A stretch of 24,378 nt of DNA from JBHHYU01 sp046757725. GTDB lineage: Bacteria > Desulfobacterota > Binatia > UBA9968. The DNA is taken from the NCBI GenBank assembly GCA_046757725.1, contig JBHHYU010000038.1, forward strand, positions 1 to 24,378, read 5' to 3'. Each line of letters opens with the position of its first letter. Positions within the stretch are counted from its first letter, which is position 1. Both the position numbers and the translations under genes were made by a program. Positions 21,813-24,378 of this stretch are shown in pieces. The notes under the pieces were generated by a model that saw only the letters and a list, made by a program, of their open reading frames with translations, made no database searches and was not told the DNA's origin.

Positions 21813-24341
21813 ATGATGGCGGAAAGAGAGATCACGTTAAAGGTTGAGGGGATGACCTGTGCCTCGTGCGTGGCCCACATCGAGACCGCCCTCCGGGAGC
21901 TTCCGGGAGTGGGGGAAGCGAGGGTAAATCTTGCGACTGAGAAGGCTACGGTCAAGTATGAGAGCGATGGGGCCAATTCGACTGCTCTGGTTGAAGCGGT
22001 GCGTGGGGCCGGTTACGAGGTTTCTCTAGAACAGGTCAGCCTGCCTATCGGAGGCATGACCTGCGCCAGTTGCGTCTCCCACGTGGAGAGGGGTCTTAAG
22101 GATGTAGATGGGGTTGTTACCGCGAGTGTTAATTTGGCGACTGAAAAGGCCAGCGTAACCTACATTCCAGGGACGGCAGGTATAGCAGAGCTCAAAGAGG
22201 CGGTAGCGAATGTAGGCTACGAAGTACTCGATGTTTCTGAAGAGGCTGCCGGAGAAGCCCAGGAGGAAGACCAGGAGCGGCGGAAGATGCAGGCAGCCCG
22301 GTTCCGCATGGGGGTGGCATGGGGCTTCACGGGGCCCATCATCCTTTGGATGTTCGCTGAGATGTTCTTCGGTATCGTGTGGCCCAATCAGCTCACCTAC
22401 GACTCGGGGATGATCCTTTTGGCACTGCCGGTCCTTTTCTGGGTAGGACGCAGGACTTACAGTGGGGCATGGGCCGCAGTCACCCATGGAACCGCCAATA
22501 TGGACTCTCTCATCACCCTGGGTACGGGCGTTTCGTTACTTACAGGCCCGGCCTCGTTCCTGTTTCCAGTAGCTAACTATGCCGGTGTCTCAGCCATGAT
22601 CATGGCCTTCCATTTGACCGGCCGCTATGTGGAAGAGACAGCCAAGGGACGTGCTTCGCAGGCAATCCGCAAGTTGCTTGAGTTGGGGGCCAAGACGGCT
22701 CGAGTTTTGATAGACGGCCGGGAGGTGGAGGTGCCCATAGAGAAGGTAGCGGTTGGCGATGTCATGCTGGTGCGGCCGGGTGAGAAAATCCCGACCGATG
22801 GTGTCATTCTGGAAGGGGATAGTGCAGTGGACGAATCGATGGCAACCGGTGAGTCTATGCCCGTGAACAGGCATCCGGGCAGCGAAGTTATCGGTGCCAC
22901 GGTAAACCAAGAAGGGCTGCTAAAGGTCCAGGCTGCCAAGATTGGCAAGGACACTTTTCTCTCTCAGGTGATCAAGATGGTGGAAGAATGCCAGGGATCC
23001 AAAGTCCCGATCCAGGAGTTTGCCGACCGTGTCACAGCGGTCTTTGTGCCGGTTGTGTTGGGCATAGCAGTAATTACTCTGGCTGCCTGGGTGTTATTCC
23101 CCGCTTTCATGGCTCCGTTGGTGCAGGTCGGGACCTTCCTGCCTTGGGTGAATCCCAATCTGGGGATTTGGACCCTTGCGATCGTTTCCACAGTAGCGGT
23201 GCTCGTCATCGCCTGTCCGTGTGCACTGGGACTGGCTACGCCAACCGCTCTCATGGTGGGTAGTGGCATGGGAGCCGAAAACGGTATTCTCATTCGTAGC
23301 GGTGGGGCGATTCAGACGCTGAAGGATGTCGGGATCGCTGTCTTCGACAAGACGGGAACGATCACCAAGGGCAAGCCGGAAGTGACCGATGTGGTCTCTA
23401 TCAATGGTTATAACAAACAGGATGTGCTGAAGTTGACCGCCTCAGTCGAAAGGGGCAGTGAACATCCTCTAGGGAAAGCGGTGGTGGAGAAAACGCAATC
23501 GCTGGGATTGGAATTGGCGGAGCCTCTAGGGTTCCAGGCGGTACGTGGCAAGGGAGTAACGGCCTCATTGGATGGTGAACGGGTACTGGTGGGTTCACGG
23601 AGGCTGATGGAGGAAAATGGGTTAAATCCTGCTCCTCTAGAAGAAACATTGGTTCGTCTGGAACAGGAGGCCAAGACGGCGATGTTGGTGGCCGCCAATG
23701 GTAAGCTGGCTGGAGTGGTAGCTGTGGCCGATGCACTGAAGGATGATTCGGTAAGTGCCATACACGAGCTGCATGAGATAGGTCTCCAGACGGCTATGAT
23801 TACCGGTGACAACAAGCGGACGGCCGAGGCGATCGCCCGCATGGTGGGCATTGATCACGTATTGGCCGAGGTCTTGCCTGACGGTAAGGTAGCAGAGGTG
23901 CAGAAGCTTCAGGAGAGTTTCGGGCTGGTGGCCTTTGTCGGCGACGGGATCAATGATGCCCCGGCACTAACCCAGGCCAATGTGGGCATCGCCATCGGCA
24001 CCGGCACGGACATTGCTATCGAGGCATCCGACGTGACTTTGGTCAGCGGCCATCTTTCCAGTGTGGTGAGTGCCATAAAACTCAGCCGCGCCACCTTCCG
24101 CAAAATCAAGCAGAATTTGTTCTGGGCCTTCTTTTACAACGTCGTCATGATCCCGACTGCCATCATTGGCTGGATGCATCCGGTGCTGGCGGAGATTGCA
24201 ATGGCCACATCCTCTGTCTCGGTCGTTAGTAATGCGAACAGGCTGCGCAGGGTGGATATACGAGCCAGTTCTGAGAGTCCTAAGATAGGGTCAATGACAG
24301 AACGGCAAGCAGTGCGGCAGGAGGCTAGAGCAAGGGCTTAG
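21813..24341 (+). CDS. copA: Cu+-exporting P1B-type ATPase
   Basis: This complete 842-residue ATPase pumps Cu(I), or Ag(I), out of the cytoplasm. It has two N-terminal heavy-metal domains with GMTCASC (13-19 and 81-87). The membrane part carries the CPC of segment 6 (468-470), with Y775-N776 and M797/S800-S801 in the last two helices; these mark the Cu+ (P1B-1) subgroup. The catalytic core has TGES (345-348), DKTGT (512-516; Asp512 phosphorylated), SEHPLG (549-554) and GDGINDAP (710-717). Two adjacent ATGs at 21813 and 21816 follow GGAAAGGAG. It is probably transcribed separately from the Rieske unit through the leader at 21667-21812. The acidic linker after the second HMA domain (141-158) is Glu-rich. 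Confidence 0.97.
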   Translation: MMAEREITLKVEGMTCASCVAHIETALRELPGVGEARVNLATEKATVKYESDGANSTALVEAVRGAGYEVSLEQVSLPIGGMTCASCVSHVERGLKDVDGVVTASVNLATEKASVTYIPGTAGIAELKEAVANVGYEVLDVSEEAAGEAQEEDQERRKMQAARFRMGVAWGFTGPIILWMFAEMFFGIVWPNQLTYDSGMILLALPVLFWVGRRTYSGAWAAVTHGTANMDSLITLGTGVSLLTGPASFLFPVANYAGVSAMIMAFHLTGRYVEETAKGRASQAIRKLLELGAKTARVLIDGREVEVPIEKVAVGDVMLVRPGEKIPTDGVILEGDSAVDESMATGESMPVNRHPGSEVIGATVNQEGLLKVQAAKIGKDTFLSQVIKMVEECQGSKVPIQEFADRVTAVFVPVVLGIAVITLAAWVLFPAFMAPLVQVGTFLPWVNPNLGIWTLAIVSTVAVLVIACPCALGLATPTALMVGSGMGAENGILIRSGGAIQTLKDVGIAVFDKTGTITKGKPEVTDVVSINGYNKQDVLKLTASVERGSEHPLGKAVVEKTQSLGLELAEPLGFQAVRGKGVTASLDGERVLVGSRRLMEENGLNPAPLEETLVRLEQEAKTAMLVAANGKLAGVVAVADALKDDSVSAIHELHEIGLQTAMITGDNKRTAEAIARMVGIDHVLAEVLPDGKVAEVQKLQESFGLVAFVGDGINDAPALTQANVGIAIGTGTDIAIEASDVTLVSGHLSSVVSAIKLSRATFRKIKQNLFWAFFYNVVMIPTAIIGWMHPVLAEIAMATSSVSVVSNANRLRRVDIRASSESPKIGSMTERQAVRQEARARA

Positions 24342-24378
24342 GCCTATGTTGCTCATACGGAGCGAATCGCATCATGTG

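Noticed and set aside
1..24378. Insertion sequences, tRNA genes, rRNA genes, integrase or phage genes
   Set aside because: None was recognised on either strand, so horizontal transfer of the metal island cannot be shown from this window.

Overview
The window comes from a Gram-negative bacterium: it encodes a TolC-type outer-membrane channel, periplasmic adaptor and RND pump. Base composition is close to half G+C. The phylum cannot be fixed from the sequence. The gene mix (PII-NG, DUF5676, SPW and YHS small proteins, TreT, phosphoketolase, ferritin-like/VIT fusion) would suit an environmental chemolithotroph or anaerobe-related lineage from a metal-rich habitat, such as Nitrospirota, NC10, Desulfobacterota or a sulfur-oxidising proteobacterium. 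That is inference.

Layout. (1) 1-470: 3' end of a gene that resembles a degenerate restriction-endonuclease-like domain. (2) 590-2571: an arsenic locus in apparent decay, with an intact ArsR behind a palindromic promoter, an Acr3 arsenite permease broken by one frameshift, and a short ArsC/LMW-PTP-like fragment. (3) 2545-8097: a carbon-metabolism block. A translationally coupled minus-strand pair (DUF5752 protein, then TreT-like trehalose synthase) diverges from galT and a full-length phosphoketolase. (4) 8375-10338: a TrmO/TsaA-type tRNA methyltransferase and an MbfA-like ferritin-like/VIT iron exporter. (5) 10539-17682: a heavy-metal RND efflux operon (His-rich exported protein, CzcC, CzcB, CzcA, a PII-NG signalling protein and a secreted protein of unknown function). 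(6) 18016-21583: a run of small metal-responsive and redox genes: YHS, MarR regulator, Rieske protein, Cys/His-rich membrane peptide, second YHS, SPW-repeat membrane protein, DUF5676 membrane protein, A-type Fe-S carrier and second Rieske protein. (7) 21813-24341: a Cu+-type P1B ATPase, CopA, with two heavy-metal-associated domains.

How it fits together. Regions 5-7 form one metal-handling island. CopA would move copper from cytoplasm to periplasm, and the CzcCBA-type pump would carry metal across the outer membrane. PII-NG, YHS and the His/Cys-rich peptides are plausible sensors or buffers. The least explained part is 18016-21583: two membrane-anchored Rieske proteins with no cytochrome b, together with an Fe-S carrier and tiny membrane proteins, inside a copper island. 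Several non-coding structures (a four-hairpin cluster, a pair of mutually exclusive hairpins, palindromes before copA and arsR) suggest RNA- or repressor-level control. Three genes under 60 codons (two YHS proteins and the Cys/His peptide) are easy to miss and are included.
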